Shown: piece after piece, positions 8,801 to 16,066 of the stretch
Layout of the letters: each line of letters begins with the position of its first letter
How positions within the stretch are numbered: the stretch's first letter is position 1
NCBI GenBank assembly: GCA_041661585.1
Contig: JBAZUC010000009.1
Span: 1 to 17,285, forward strand
DNA from: JAPLXD01 sp041661585
Lineage (GTDB): Bacteria > Patescibacteriota > Minisyncoccia > Moranbacterales > UBA11712
DNA length: 17,285 nt
Reading direction: 5' to 3'
Position numbers and translations under genes: made by a program
The notes under the pieces: generated by a model
What the model saw: only the letters and a program-made list of their open reading frames with translations
Told to the model about the DNA's origin: nothing
Database searches by the model: none

Positions 8801-8886
8801 TTAACAATACCAAAATCAATACTAGTTGGACCAGTTTGTATCAAATTGTCTATTTCTTTGTGTAATTTGATTTGATCCTTAATCAT
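5884..8886 (-). CDS. Large all-helical solenoid-like protein of the restriction operon, function unknown
   Basis: A 1000-residue soluble protein with no membrane segment or signal and no catalytic motif I recognise. In particular I find no Walker A (GxxxxGK[ST]), so it is not itself an NTPase. It is rich in Lys, Glu, Leu and Phe in amphipathic helices throughout, suggesting a HEAT/ARM-like solenoid. The opening (REYFFAKADERWLGWLWENKF, 39-59; LPELQYLASVSEKNP, 74-88), the patch APKAPITLEDLQKKSVSEIA (451-470) and NSVRGRAFESL (657-667) resemble, from memory, the C-terminal helical regions of large STAND/AAA-type defence proteins, where they follow an NTPase domain absent here. That resemblance is an inference. 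It is the last gene of the operon; its ATG overlaps the TGA of the 282-residue gene (ATGA, 8883-8886), implying translational coupling. A bidirectional terminator follows. Confidence 0.85.
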   Translation of the reverse strand: MIKDQIKLHKEIDNLIQTGPTSIDFGIVKIIIDANNDAREYFFAKADERWLGWLWENKFLDVIKEKAKNENQFLPELQYLASVSEKNPKGVVDIMLKVDISEKNLNPVVVSRFLSICGSLSADQVARIVTKIRDEKWVQLMRKFTHYDFAYGKMLDELYKVKNWKKLFVLAEAVLSVCPQDEMSEEEKKYGTDNPFYFKDFGQIKVFKYLIDVDDENLEKTLALVLDVMKKIIANSKRKNESKFFEVADNFGFYDVDFFTLKVDDDNHLSYRDDVKNLAAVMKALVERMFDKNKSDPEKVKNLYKKYVYSLPLSQTMWRFRLFVLTLHPEVFKDELKKSFFKFFEKPEEYYELISGAEYEQSLRKGFSVLSDNDKKQYIEKVIEFFSQERAEKKEEGWYKHKGREILSCIYPELSKEEKNKAERTLGGKIEDDFEPQPSIVHGNGMAGFIAPKAPITLEDLQKKSVSEIAEKLHGEWTPKNLREIDTKKDFRSPLNAEGMGSLLKQDIAQRFESYIKDAQLFFDREKLDQHYTYSFLQGIYAVLRENKFQDGINLENLLVLIKNIIESDKKENFSRDEKRRRERFDAWIAGWRSVFFAMADLLKELLGENKDKAILDFPVHREDLLNIIEYLLLYPDPDIKSNAEDYGNDPFSIAINSVRGRAFESLVLFTYRDGEKFSKEDEIKIDESVKKIYEKVLDEEKTYAVMFLYGYYLPTFYYRNKKWIRDLIPKIFPEDSEKRDLYIAAWEGYIATNIYGEMFSDFKFLYERAMGLNLDDYTKRQYFRDLDEGLATHLALAYVHFPDFNIDSGLFKLFWSAENVKRHKEFVSFVGRHAISRENAAGFISENKIDIKKMKDLWNWVLENIKDEEVFSGFGFWVDKEQNVFEDSKWLANNFARTLEKSKGEINWDYGLIKSLPTLAEQAPEETLRILKSYLLDHFLSKPDSFHGSVFIDDFVSAFEILYRNIATKSATYNLINELILKGSSRFWKLKEVLGNNKN

Positions 8887-9731
8887 TTTTTCTTTGCATA
8901 AATTTTAATGAAAATCTCCATCTCTACTAAAAAGTCTCGCACTACCTTCAAAAACATTTTTTCATTATCTTCGCCTGTTTTTATTTCCTCTCCGTATAAA
9001 TTTCTAAGTTTGAGTATTATAAATGCGGATTGGTGATGACATATTTCCGAAAAATAATCGTAATATAATTTCATTCTTTTATACTCAATTTCATGAATCC
9101 CTCTATCAGAGTTAATAGTTGGGATATTCGGATCCATCTTATTAAATGCTTCGGATATAAGACCCGGATTTCCTTTCCAATGATGAAATAATTCACGCAA
9201 AGATGCCGCACAATGCTCTCTCCATTCTTTATTTTCAAATTTTTCAGATCCTAATGAAAAAATTGCACCGTTAAGCATCGTAAGCCCATTTCTAGATGAT
9301 TTTACGGTTACAAAAACTTTATTAAAAAATTCTCCAATAAAATCAATGCTCGGTTTATCAAACTTTACCCCTTTTTCTGGCAAAGCTATTCTTAAAAAAC
9401 CAATGCTCATCATGTCTGGAATATCTATTGTAGACACTTCTTTAATTACTGGAAGACCTTCTTTAATAATGCCAACTGAAACAGGAGAATAAAAATGATT
9501 TATTACGGCATCTCTACCCGTATTCTGTTGCACTGTCGAACTACGATTATCAGAAGTTATTACCTGTTTTGAATTGTCTTTCTTAATAAACTTTAAATAA
9601 AAACTCTTCACATTACTACCAAAAATTCCGCTTATTAAAGCGCCCAACAGAGTAAAGCCTCCGCCGAAAATTACCGGGTGCAACTCTATAAGTTTTATTA
9701 CCGAATTTTGTATTTCCGGATCTGCACTCAT
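8883..9731 (-). CDS. Membrane-anchored protein of unknown function in the restriction operon
   Basis: A 282-residue protein. Residues 18-38 form one glycine-rich membrane helix (FGGGFTLLGALISGIFGS), followed by basic residues, so the bulk probably lies in the cytoplasm. Residues 60-85 are polar and strand-like (TVQQNTGRDAVINHF). Residues 125-282 look helical. Two spots could be functional: SLRELFHHW (177-185), which fits the R-x4-H pattern of HEPN ribonucleases (Arg179 to His184), and FSEICHHQ (227-234). The HEPN reading is weak, since the pattern is short and the usual position is the last helix. Composition is clearly AT-rich, near 25-38% GC in sampled lines, against about 45% or more in much of mod and res. 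It starts 12 nt after the mod stop and its stop overlaps the next start. A toxin, sensor or membrane tether are all possible; I cannot choose. Confidence 0.82.
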   Translation of the reverse strand: MSADPEIQNSVIKLIELHPVIFGGGFTLLGALISGIFGSNVKSFYLKFIKKDNSKQVITSDNRSSTVQQNTGRDAVINHFYSPVSVGIIKEGLPVIKEVSTIDIPDMMSIGFLRIALPEKGVKFDKPSIDFIGEFFNKVFVTVKSSRNGLTMLNGAIFSLGSEKFENKEWREHCAASLRELFHHWKGNPGLISEAFNKMDPNIPTINSDRGIHEIEYKRMKLYYDYFSEICHHQSAFIILKLRNLYGEEIKTGEDNEKMFLKVVRDFLVEMEIFIKIYAKKK

Positions 9732-9743
9732 AAAAATAATTCT

Positions 9744-12197
9744 CTAAACTTCCACAATTTTCATCACTTCGTCGCCGTAGTGATTGATGACTTTCACGGC
9801 GATTTTGCCGGTTTTTGGTTTTGGAAATGGGCGGGAAATTGTTGAATAAAGTTCGTCCCACGCATCTTCATTGATGTCTGATTTCAGCGCTTTCTTCAGT
9901 TTCTCGTATGGCTTGTCCGCGCCGAGAAAATAGGCATGCGTGACGAAAAACGCTTCGCCGTTGTAATTTGTGTCGATGAACCACGCGGCGATTTCGTGTT
10001 CCGGATCGCCGGAACCGCTGGAGCGGATTTCGCTTTTGACCGGATCATAAATATCAACGCCCAAAATTTCCGTCACGACTCCGTCTTTGGTTTCTTTGAC
10101 TTTTATTTCCGGCTCACCAAAAGCCAAAAACAAATTTCCGGATCCGGTTTTTTTGAGCAGGTCGCCCATTGATAAGTCCGGATTGATTTTCACTTTCATA
10201 ATCGTGAGGCCGTTCGTTTGCGAAGGCTCGGAAAATGCCGCGGCCTCAAAAGAAGTGGCAGCAACGATCAAGAGGTCGGCAAATTTTTTGGCGACTTTCA
10301 CGGCATCGCGAATAAAATCATCATCCACACTGCCAAATTCAGGACCAATGGAAACAGCAACTCTTTTCAATCCTCCTTTTGTTTTATACTCGCCAATCGC
10401 TTGCACTTCCGGACCGCTTGGAAGAATATCAAGATTTTCAAATTCAACCCGCGCCCCTTTTTGGCCGGTTTGCACGCCAGATTTCAAAAGATTGGAAACG
10501 ACGGTTGCCGCGAATTGTTCGCTGGAAAGCATTTCCTGCGCGTCCGAAACGCGATGAGGCGAAAGCGATTCGACCGTGAACGGCCCGGCCACCCGGACAA
10601 CATCTTTGTTTTCAAGTGGCTGATCGTATAAAATTTCTTGACCAGCCGGCTCGTCGTTGGCCAAAGATTTCAATGTAATATGCGGAACGGTTTTATATTC
10701 AAATCCGGCACTCACATTGCTTTCGTCTTTCAGTTTATAATACGGAAACTTTGCCGTCATCAAACGCGTTCGCGCTAAAGCCAAAGCCACGCGCGAAGTA
10801 TCAATCGTAATCCACCGCCGACCCCGCTGTTCAGCAACAAAAGCAGAAGTTCCGGATCCGCAAGTTGGATCAAGTACAATATCACCCGGATCGGTAGTCA
10901 TTAAAATTGCCTTTTCAATGGTTTTTTGCGAGGTTTGCACTACATATTGTTTTTCTTGACTTCCTATTACAGTTTCGTACCAAATATTATTGATAGCCTT
11001 TGCTGGAAAATCTTCTGCAAATCGTAAATACCTTATTGATTTTCCCTGGATAAGAACTCTTCCTTGTTTGAAAAGTTTTTGAATTCCTGTTGTTGTAGTT
11101 TTCCAATGCTGACCAGCCGGTGGATTATATGTTTTTCCATTAATTTTTACACTAGTATCCGATCTTGTTTCTCCTTGAGAAGTGAGAGATTGGGATGTAC
11201 ACAACTTTGCACCAATAGGCAGCAAGCTTAAATCGTTTCTTTCGTCTTTACTTAAATTACGAATAACACTGTTTTTTTCTTGAACTAAGTTGTAATGGTT
11301 TAATTCTTCTTTAAACTCATATAATTGTCTATATTTTACTTGAGATATATCTTTTGAATACCAAATTAAATAATCACCCGCTCTAGACAGAGTAAGTCCG
11401 GGAATTCCGCTAGTTGTAGTAAAGCTGATTAAACTAACAAAGTTGTCTCCACCAAAAACCTCATCTAAAACTTCCCTAACATGATGTAAATTTTCATCTG
11501 AAATTTGCACAAAACAACTTCCGCTTTCAGTCAAAAGTTCGCGAGCGGTGATCAAGCGATCGCGAAGATAAGAAAGATAGGAATGAATACCAAGCTCCCA
11601 AGTATCGCGAAAGGCTTTAACTTGCTCCGGCTGGCGAATAAAATCATCCAATTTGTTGTCTTTCACATCTCTTTTTCTCGTTGAAACTTGCCAATTTGAT
11701 CCGAATTTAATTCCATACGGCGGATCGATATAGATTGTCTGCACCCGGCCACGCATCCCTTCTTTTTCCAAAAGTGAATTCATAACCTGAAGCGAATCAC
11801 CCAGAATCATCCGGTTTTGCCAGTTGTCCTCGTGTTTATAAAAATCAACCGCTTTTTTGAATTGCGTTTCGGCCGTTTCGCCAAAAAGCATTTGCTGCGC
11901 GCTTTCATTCAATCCGGCTTTCAGACGGGCAATGATCGCTTCCGGCGCAATTTTTTCCTGCACATAAATCGGCACGGTCGGAACGGCAAATTCTGCGCCT
12001 TGTTCTTTTTTTCCGGCCCAAACAAGCTGCGGATCAAGCGAAGGATCATAGTCATATTTCTTTTTCACCGGCTGTTTTTCGCGCGCTGAAAGCTTGACCG
12101 ATTCTTCCTGAGTCGGAATATGAGCGCGTTTTGAATTATGCTTATACGACTTGACCGGCGCGGCAGTGGTCGGAGACAACATTTTTTTTCTTCTCAT
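9744..12197 (-). CDS. Type III-like DNA N6-adenine methyltransferase, Mod subunit
   Basis: Transfers a methyl group from S-adenosylmethionine to adenine in a specific DNA site, protecting self DNA and probably supplying sequence recognition to Res. The catalytic motif DPPY is at 158-161 and the cofactor motif DPTCGSGTS at 443-451. DPPY before the cofactor motif defines the beta class, as in Type III Mod proteins. The region between them (about 255-420) should hold the target-recognition domain; its DNA (about 10920-11520) is markedly AT-rich. The 817-residue length exceeds the roughly 650 of EcoP-type Mod because of a long C-terminal extension (480-817) ending KVINHYGDEVMKIVEV, which I recall as typical of the Mod partners of BPTD_3080-type Res. 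It starts 4 nt after the res stop, with no Shine-Dalgarno. An alternative start is Met6. Confidence 0.93.
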   Translation of the reverse strand: MRRKKMLSPTTAAPVKSYKHNSKRAHIPTQEESVKLSAREKQPVKKKYDYDPSLDPQLVWAGKKEQGAEFAVPTVPIYVQEKIAPEAIIARLKAGLNESAQQMLFGETAETQFKKAVDFYKHEDNWQNRMILGDSLQVMNSLLEKEGMRGRVQTIYIDPPYGIKFGSNWQVSTRKRDVKDNKLDDFIRQPEQVKAFRDTWELGIHSYLSYLRDRLITARELLTESGSCFVQISDENLHHVREVLDEVFGGDNFVSLISFTTTSGIPGLTLSRAGDYLIWYSKDISQVKYRQLYEFKEELNHYNLVQEKNSVIRNLSKDERNDLSLLPIGAKLCTSQSLTSQGETRSDTSVKINGKTYNPPAGQHWKTTTTGIQKLFKQGRVLIQGKSIRYLRFAEDFPAKAINNIWYETVIGSQEKQYVVQTSQKTIEKAILMTTDPGDIVLDPTCGSGTSAFVAEQRGRRWITIDTSRVALALARTRLMTAKFPYYKLKDESNVSAGFEYKTVPHITLKSLANDEPAGQEILYDQPLENKDVVRVAGPFTVESLSPHRVSDAQEMLSSEQFAATVVSNLLKSGVQTGQKGARVEFENLDILPSGPEVQAIGEYKTKGGLKRVAVSIGPEFGSVDDDFIRDAVKVAKKFADLLIVAATSFEAAAFSEPSQTNGLTIMKVKINPDLSMGDLLKKTGSGNLFLAFGEPEIKVKETKDGVVTEILGVDIYDPVKSEIRSSGSGDPEHEIAAWFIDTNYNGEAFFVTHAYFLGADKPYEKLKKALKSDINEDAWDELYSTISRPFPKPKTGKIAVKVINHYGDEVMKIVEV

Positions 12198-12201
12198 AAT
12201 T

Positions 12202-15186
12202 TTATTTTTCGTTAAATAAATTGCCCGGCATCAAATCATCAAAGCCTCGTTTCATGCCGACTTGAATCAAATTTTGCGTTTCATGAATATCCTGCACCTC
12301 AAGAATCGCCCACTTGCCGAACTTTCCGATATTGTTGACCGCCGGCACCCAAAATTCGCGCGCGGTTTTCACTTTGATGATTTTTTTGTCATCCTTTTTT
12401 CCCGTCACTTCAATCAGCAAATTCATTTTTGATTTGTCGGGCATTTCAAGAACGGCGATAAAGTCTGGGATATAGTTATGCGCCATTCCTTGATGTTCAT
12501 AGGGAATATTGAATCCGAGATTTTGATTTTTGACGTAAGCCAGCACTTCCGGCAATTGTTCCAGTTTTTTGGCGACGCCCTGCTCCCATTCTTCCGTGTC
12601 AGCCACGACATAATTCACATGGCTTTTTTTAGTTTCGCGGACTTCTTTTGTAGTGAGAAAATCAACATAGCGAGTAGATCCGATCGTATCATACGGCGCC
12701 AAAATCGGCAGCAATCTTTTGTCTTTTTGAAATTCCAAATTTTCCGCGATTATGCCCTGTTGAATTTTGGTCAGCGCGCCGGAAAAATATTCTCCGACGG
12801 AAAGATAACCGATAACCATGCGGTCTTTCAGAACAACATATTTTTTCACATATTCCTCGACAATTTTTCGAAGTTGAGGAGTGAGCCAGTATTTTTCCGC
12901 CCTGTCAGCATCCGTGTAATAGCGCTTGAGAAGCGCCTCTGTCAGTCTGATGGTAACCTCTCCCTCGCGACGATCTTTTATTTTTTCCAAATTTTCTTTG
13001 ACTTCCTCGCCGATAACTCCGCCAAGAGTGACTTCAGTTGGTTCATTTTCAATGATTGTTTTCGATTCTCCGGTGAAACGCGAATCAAGTTTTTGTTCAT
13101 TCAATTCATAACGATACCCTTCAACGCGCGGAAAATTTATTTCATATTTTTCGCGATCTTCAAGAGAGTGGACACGATGAATGACTTTCGGCGGTTGAGG
13201 CGGCGTATTTCCTTCCGCTTTGAGAAAGCTAAACGGAACGCCATAAACTTCGGCATATTCCTCGGAAAATTTGCCTTCTTCATTAACGCTATAATCAACT
13301 CTCCGTAAAGCGCGACCGACAACTTGCTCGCAAAGAAGTTGGGTGGAAAAAGCGCGAACGCCGAGAATATGCGTGACGGTGTTCACGTCCCAGCCTTCCG
13401 TCAGCATCGAAACGGAAACAACGCACTTGATATCCTCGCCAAGTTTTCCCGGCTTGCCAACGGTATTCATAACTTCGCGCAGGAGTTCCTCATCCGTCGG
13501 TTCAGTCCGTCCCGGAAAGCGCCTGCGATACACTTTGTGAAAATCTTCTATTTCCTTGAAAAATATTTTTTTGAAATCGACATTGATTTTTTCGCCGCTT
13601 TCCAACTGGGCGCTATCAATAATAAGCGTATTCGGTCGATCGAAAAATTGAACGCCATCTTCATTGCGGAATATTTCCAAATTCCCTTTTTCTATTTTTT
13701 GCTGCCCGCTGGATGTTTCCCGATCAAAACCAGCAATCCAACGATATACCAATTCGGAAACGGCCGTATTGTTGCAGACAACGATCATAACCGGCGGCAT
13801 AACGGCCGGATTTTGTTTTTTCTGTTTTTCGTATTCGCGATATGATTTTTCATAACTGCCATAAAGCGACTCGAGCGCTTCCTGCAATGTCTTCGGCAGA
13901 ATTAAAACCGAAAGATCATAATTTCCGGTTTTCTTTCCTTTTTTGGGCAGATCATCGCGCACATGCAGCCAGAGGTTGCGAAATTCAGGAATATCATCTT
14001 TTGAAACAGTATCTGATTCAATTGGAAGTCGAGGAATTTTCACGACACCGCACTCAAGAGCGTCCAGAAGCGAGAAATCATAGACAGCCCATGGAAACAT
14101 AGTGCCCTCTTGATAACCGGATCCTCGCAAGAAATACGGAGTCGCTGATAAATCGATAATCGCGTTGACGGAAATTTTGTTCGAGAGCGCCTGCAGACCA
14201 TTCAGCCAGACACGAGCCGCCTTGTTGTTTTCATCGGCCTCTGCCTTGTCCTCGCGGGTTAATTTCACCTCGCTTGGCTTTTCACAATAACAATGATGAG
14301 CCTCGTCGTTTATGACCAATATGCGCGGTTTGCTGAGAACACTCTTGAAAACCCTGTTAACCATAGAGTTCGGAGTTTCTTTCATTGCTTCACTCTTGAG
14401 AATATTTGCCGCTTTCATAACAGCACCGACTGAAAATCGAGGATTTTGGCGAAGCTCCAATTGATGAAAGTTTGTAATGAAAACATTTGCTTGCTGAAGC
14501 ATTTCGAAATCCTGATAGGAAACAACATCGCGCTCACGATAATAATTTTTCGGATCATTTGGCAAAAGAACATTCAAACGATCACGAATAGTAATGCCCG
14601 GAGCGATGATGACAAAAGCGTCTGTGAAACGAGTATCTTGCGGATACCGAATTTTGTTCAGCGTATGATAAGCAATGATCATCGCCATGACAACGGTTTT
14701 TCCCGAACCGGTTGCCATTTTGAAAGCGAGGCGATACAGTCCGGGATTCGCATCAGTATTCGCCTTTTTTAATTCATTTGTAATCCAGTTTTCTCCCGAT
14801 TTCTCCGCGACTTCGTTTATATAAATCAATGTTTCAAGCGCTTCGATTTGGCAGAAGAAAAGCTTGTTTTCTCTTGTTTCGTCATTCCAATACAAGAGCA
14901 GATCGCGAGAAGTTTTCGTGATGCCGGAGTAGCTGGCTTTTCGCCAATCTTTTATTTTTTCCCTGATTTTGTTTATAAACTCGTTTTCTTTTTGCAATTC
15001 GCTCCCAAAAGCGCCGTCGGAAAGATTTAGATCGAGCTGATTCTGCTTTGTTTTGGCTCGGGGAACAGGAATATAAAAACTGCTCGGACGGCGAAATTTC
15101 AAGATTTCTTCGGTTAAACCGCGTTCGTCAGCGTTAAAATGAAGATTTGGCTCAAAATAAGGCGAATTTAATATAGGAGATTTCAT
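12202..15186 (-). CDS. Type III-like restriction subunit: DEAH helicase with C-terminal nuclease (BPTD_3080-like)
   Basis: ATP-dependent DNA translocase/helicase that should cleave unmodified DNA together with Mod. The 994-residue protein shows superfamily 2 motifs in order: Gln113 region, ATGSGKT (158-164, Walker A), DEAH (294-297), SAT (347-349), SMLTEGWD (593-600) and QVVGRALRR (621-629). The C-terminus carries a PD-(D/E)XK-like block: PDF at 907-909 and IEVTGKK at 925-931. The usual ExK reads E-V-T here, with Lys930 and Lys931 just after. The N-terminal stretch NSPYFEPNLHFNADERGLTEE and length match the family annotated BPTD_3080 restriction endonuclease, as I remember it. It is the first gene of the operon, ahead of mod, whereas EcoP1/EcoP15 loci have mod first. 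It has a promoter at 15213-15241 and no Shine-Dalgarno. Confidence 0.94.
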   Translation of the reverse strand: MKSPILNSPYFEPNLHFNADERGLTEEILKFRRPSSFYIPVPRAKTKQNQLDLNLSDGAFGSELQKENEFINKIREKIKDWRKASYSGITKTSRDLLLYWNDETRENKLFFCQIEALETLIYINEVAEKSGENWITNELKKANTDANPGLYRLAFKMATGSGKTVVMAMIIAYHTLNKIRYPQDTRFTDAFVIIAPGITIRDRLNVLLPNDPKNYYRERDVVSYQDFEMLQQANVFITNFHQLELRQNPRFSVGAVMKAANILKSEAMKETPNSMVNRVFKSVLSKPRILVINDEAHHCYCEKPSEVKLTREDKAEADENNKAARVWLNGLQALSNKISVNAIIDLSATPYFLRGSGYQEGTMFPWAVYDFSLLDALECGVVKIPRLPIESDTVSKDDIPEFRNLWLHVRDDLPKKGKKTGNYDLSVLILPKTLQEALESLYGSYEKSYREYEKQKKQNPAVMPPVMIVVCNNTAVSELVYRWIAGFDRETSSGQQKIEKGNLEIFRNEDGVQFFDRPNTLIIDSAQLESGEKINVDFKKIFFKEIEDFHKVYRRRFPGRTEPTDEELLREVMNTVGKPGKLGEDIKCVVSVSMLTEGWDVNTVTHILGVRAFSTQLLCEQVVGRALRRVDYSVNEEGKFSEEYAEVYGVPFSFLKAEGNTPPQPPKVIHRVHSLEDREKYEINFPRVEGYRYELNEQKLDSRFTGESKTIIENEPTEVTLGGVIGEEVKENLEKIKDRREGEVTIRLTEALLKRYYTDADRAEKYWLTPQLRKIVEEYVKKYVVLKDRMVIGYLSVGEYFSGALTKIQQGIIAENLEFQKDKRLLPILAPYDTIGSTRYVDFLTTKEVRETKKSHVNYVVADTEEWEQGVAKKLEQLPEVLAYVKNQNLGFNIPYEHQGMAHNYIPDFIAVLEMPDKSKMNLLIEVTGKKDDKKIIKVKTAREFWVPAVNNIGKFGKWAILEVQDIHETQNLIQVGMKRGFDDLMPGNLFNEK

Positions 15187-15212
15187 ATTATTTTGTTGAT
15201 GAATATGCTTTT

Positions 15213-15241
15213 ATATTACGCTCAAATGCCTAATATGTAAA
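15213..15241 (-). promoter_or_regulatory. Promoter of the res-mod operon, flanked by a direct repeat
   Basis: On the minus strand, TTTACA (-35, 15236-15241) and TAATAT (-10, 15213-15218) are separated by 17 bp, about 27 bp before the res ATG at 15186. The element TTACGCT followed closely by AAAT occurs at 15216-15226 (overlapping the -10 box) and again at 15258-15268 (upstream of the -35). The two copies are 42 bp apart, close to four helical turns, a layout that could fit an operator. Confidence 0.5.
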
Positions 15242-15291
15242 GGAATTTTGCCCATTTTTACGCTAAATTACCAAATTTTCTCTATATCAAG

Positions 15292-15320
15292 AAACCGGAG
15301 TTTTCGGCTCCGGTTTTTTT
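15292..15320. terminator. Hairpin terminator after the zinc-ribbon cluster
   Basis: Nine-bp stem AAACCGGAG (15292-15300) with CTCCGGTTT (15308-15316) and a 7-nt loop. The longest T-run (15314-15320) lies on the plus strand, although no plus-strand gene precedes it. For the minus-strand gene ending at 15324 the hairpin exits into TTTCTT, a weaker run. It separates this cluster from the res promoter. Confidence 0.7.
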
Positions 15321-15323
15321 AAT

Positions 15324-16049
15324 CTACTGCAATTCGATGTATCTTTTTTCCGGGCTTCCGAAGCCCCCGCTCACTTCGAGCATGAATCCTTCAGCGTCTT
15401 CCGGTACGTCGAATACCAGAACTCCTCCTGCGCCGAGAGAAGGGCTGATCTGTTTCAGGAATAAATCCATTTCGCCGTTCGATTTTATGCTGACCGCCAT
15501 GCTACCTTCGGTCGAATTGTCATAGATTCTTCCCTTGCTATCCAACAGCTTGAACATGGAATTATCCAAATACCGCGATTCCTTGTTAGTGTTTATCGCG
15601 GCTATCCCGACCAGTTTGTAAATCCCGGCCGCTTTCTTCTTCGTGAAGCCGTCCGAAATTTCTTCGAGATCTTTGACGCTTCCCACCGAGAATAGGAAAT
15701 GTCCTACCGGAACTTTATCGTTCATCTTATATTTTTGCTCCTCCGGCTTTTTTGCCGATTGAGAAACATTACTTTTTGCGTCCGGCGCAGAGTCCGCCGG
15801 CTTGCCATTTCCGGAATTGTTGGAATTCGACAATTGCGAGCCAATCCCGATTATGACGAACACGAGGACTGCAACCCCCATAATCGCTATCCATATTTTC
15901 GCTCTGCTTTTCGATTTGCCTTCGCCGGTTCTCAAGTTTACTACTCTTTCATTTGTATCTTTGATTCCTTGATTGAGCCATTCTCCGCAATGCCGGCACT
16001 TTTTGGCATCGTCCTGGATTTGCTCATCGCAATACGGGCAATTTTTCAT
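15324..16049 (-). CDS. Zinc-ribbon membrane protein with extracytoplasmic DUF4352-like domain
   Basis: A 241-residue protein in three parts. Residues 1-25 form a zinc ribbon with CPYC (4-7) and CRHCGEWL (18-25), four Cys expected to bind one zinc. Residues 51-68 are a single membrane helix (KIWIAIMGVAVLVFVIIGI). Residues 70-105 are a Ser/Asn/Lys-rich spacer. Residues 108-241 form an outer beta-rich domain resembling DUF4352 (VPVGHFLFSVGSV, then KLVGIAAINTNKESRYLDNSMFKLLDS and VLVFDVPEDAEGFMLEV), a fold of unknown function common on bacterial surface proteins. With the ribbon in the cytoplasm and the beta domain outside, it could relay a signal or scaffold something. It lies 17 nt after a gene sharing the same ribbon. 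The stop is TAG. The function is unknown. Confidence 0.85.
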   Translation of the reverse strand: MKNCPYCDEQIQDDAKKCRHCGEWLNQGIKDTNERVVNLRTGEGKSKSRAKIWIAIMGVAVLVFVIIGIGSQLSNSNNSGNGKPADSAPDAKSNVSQSAKKPEEQKYKMNDKVPVGHFLFSVGSVKDLEEISDGFTKKKAAGIYKLVGIAAINTNKESRYLDNSMFKLLDSKGRIYDNSTEGSMAVSIKSNGEMDLFLKQISPSLGAGGVLVFDVPEDAEGFMLEVSGGFGSPEKRYIELQ

Positions 16050-16066
16050 AAGATTATGCTTATTGC

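Noticed and set aside
12478..13308. 276-codon plus-strand frame opposite res
   Set aside because: Antisense shadow of the res helicase C-terminal half; Phe/Arg-rich translation without recognisable features.
5884..15186. Classification as BREX, DISARM, Druantia or Type I R-M
   Set aside because: None of their marker genes (PglZ, BrxC-like ATPase, DrmA/DrmB, DruE, HsdS) is present; Res and Mod motifs fit a Type III-like pair.
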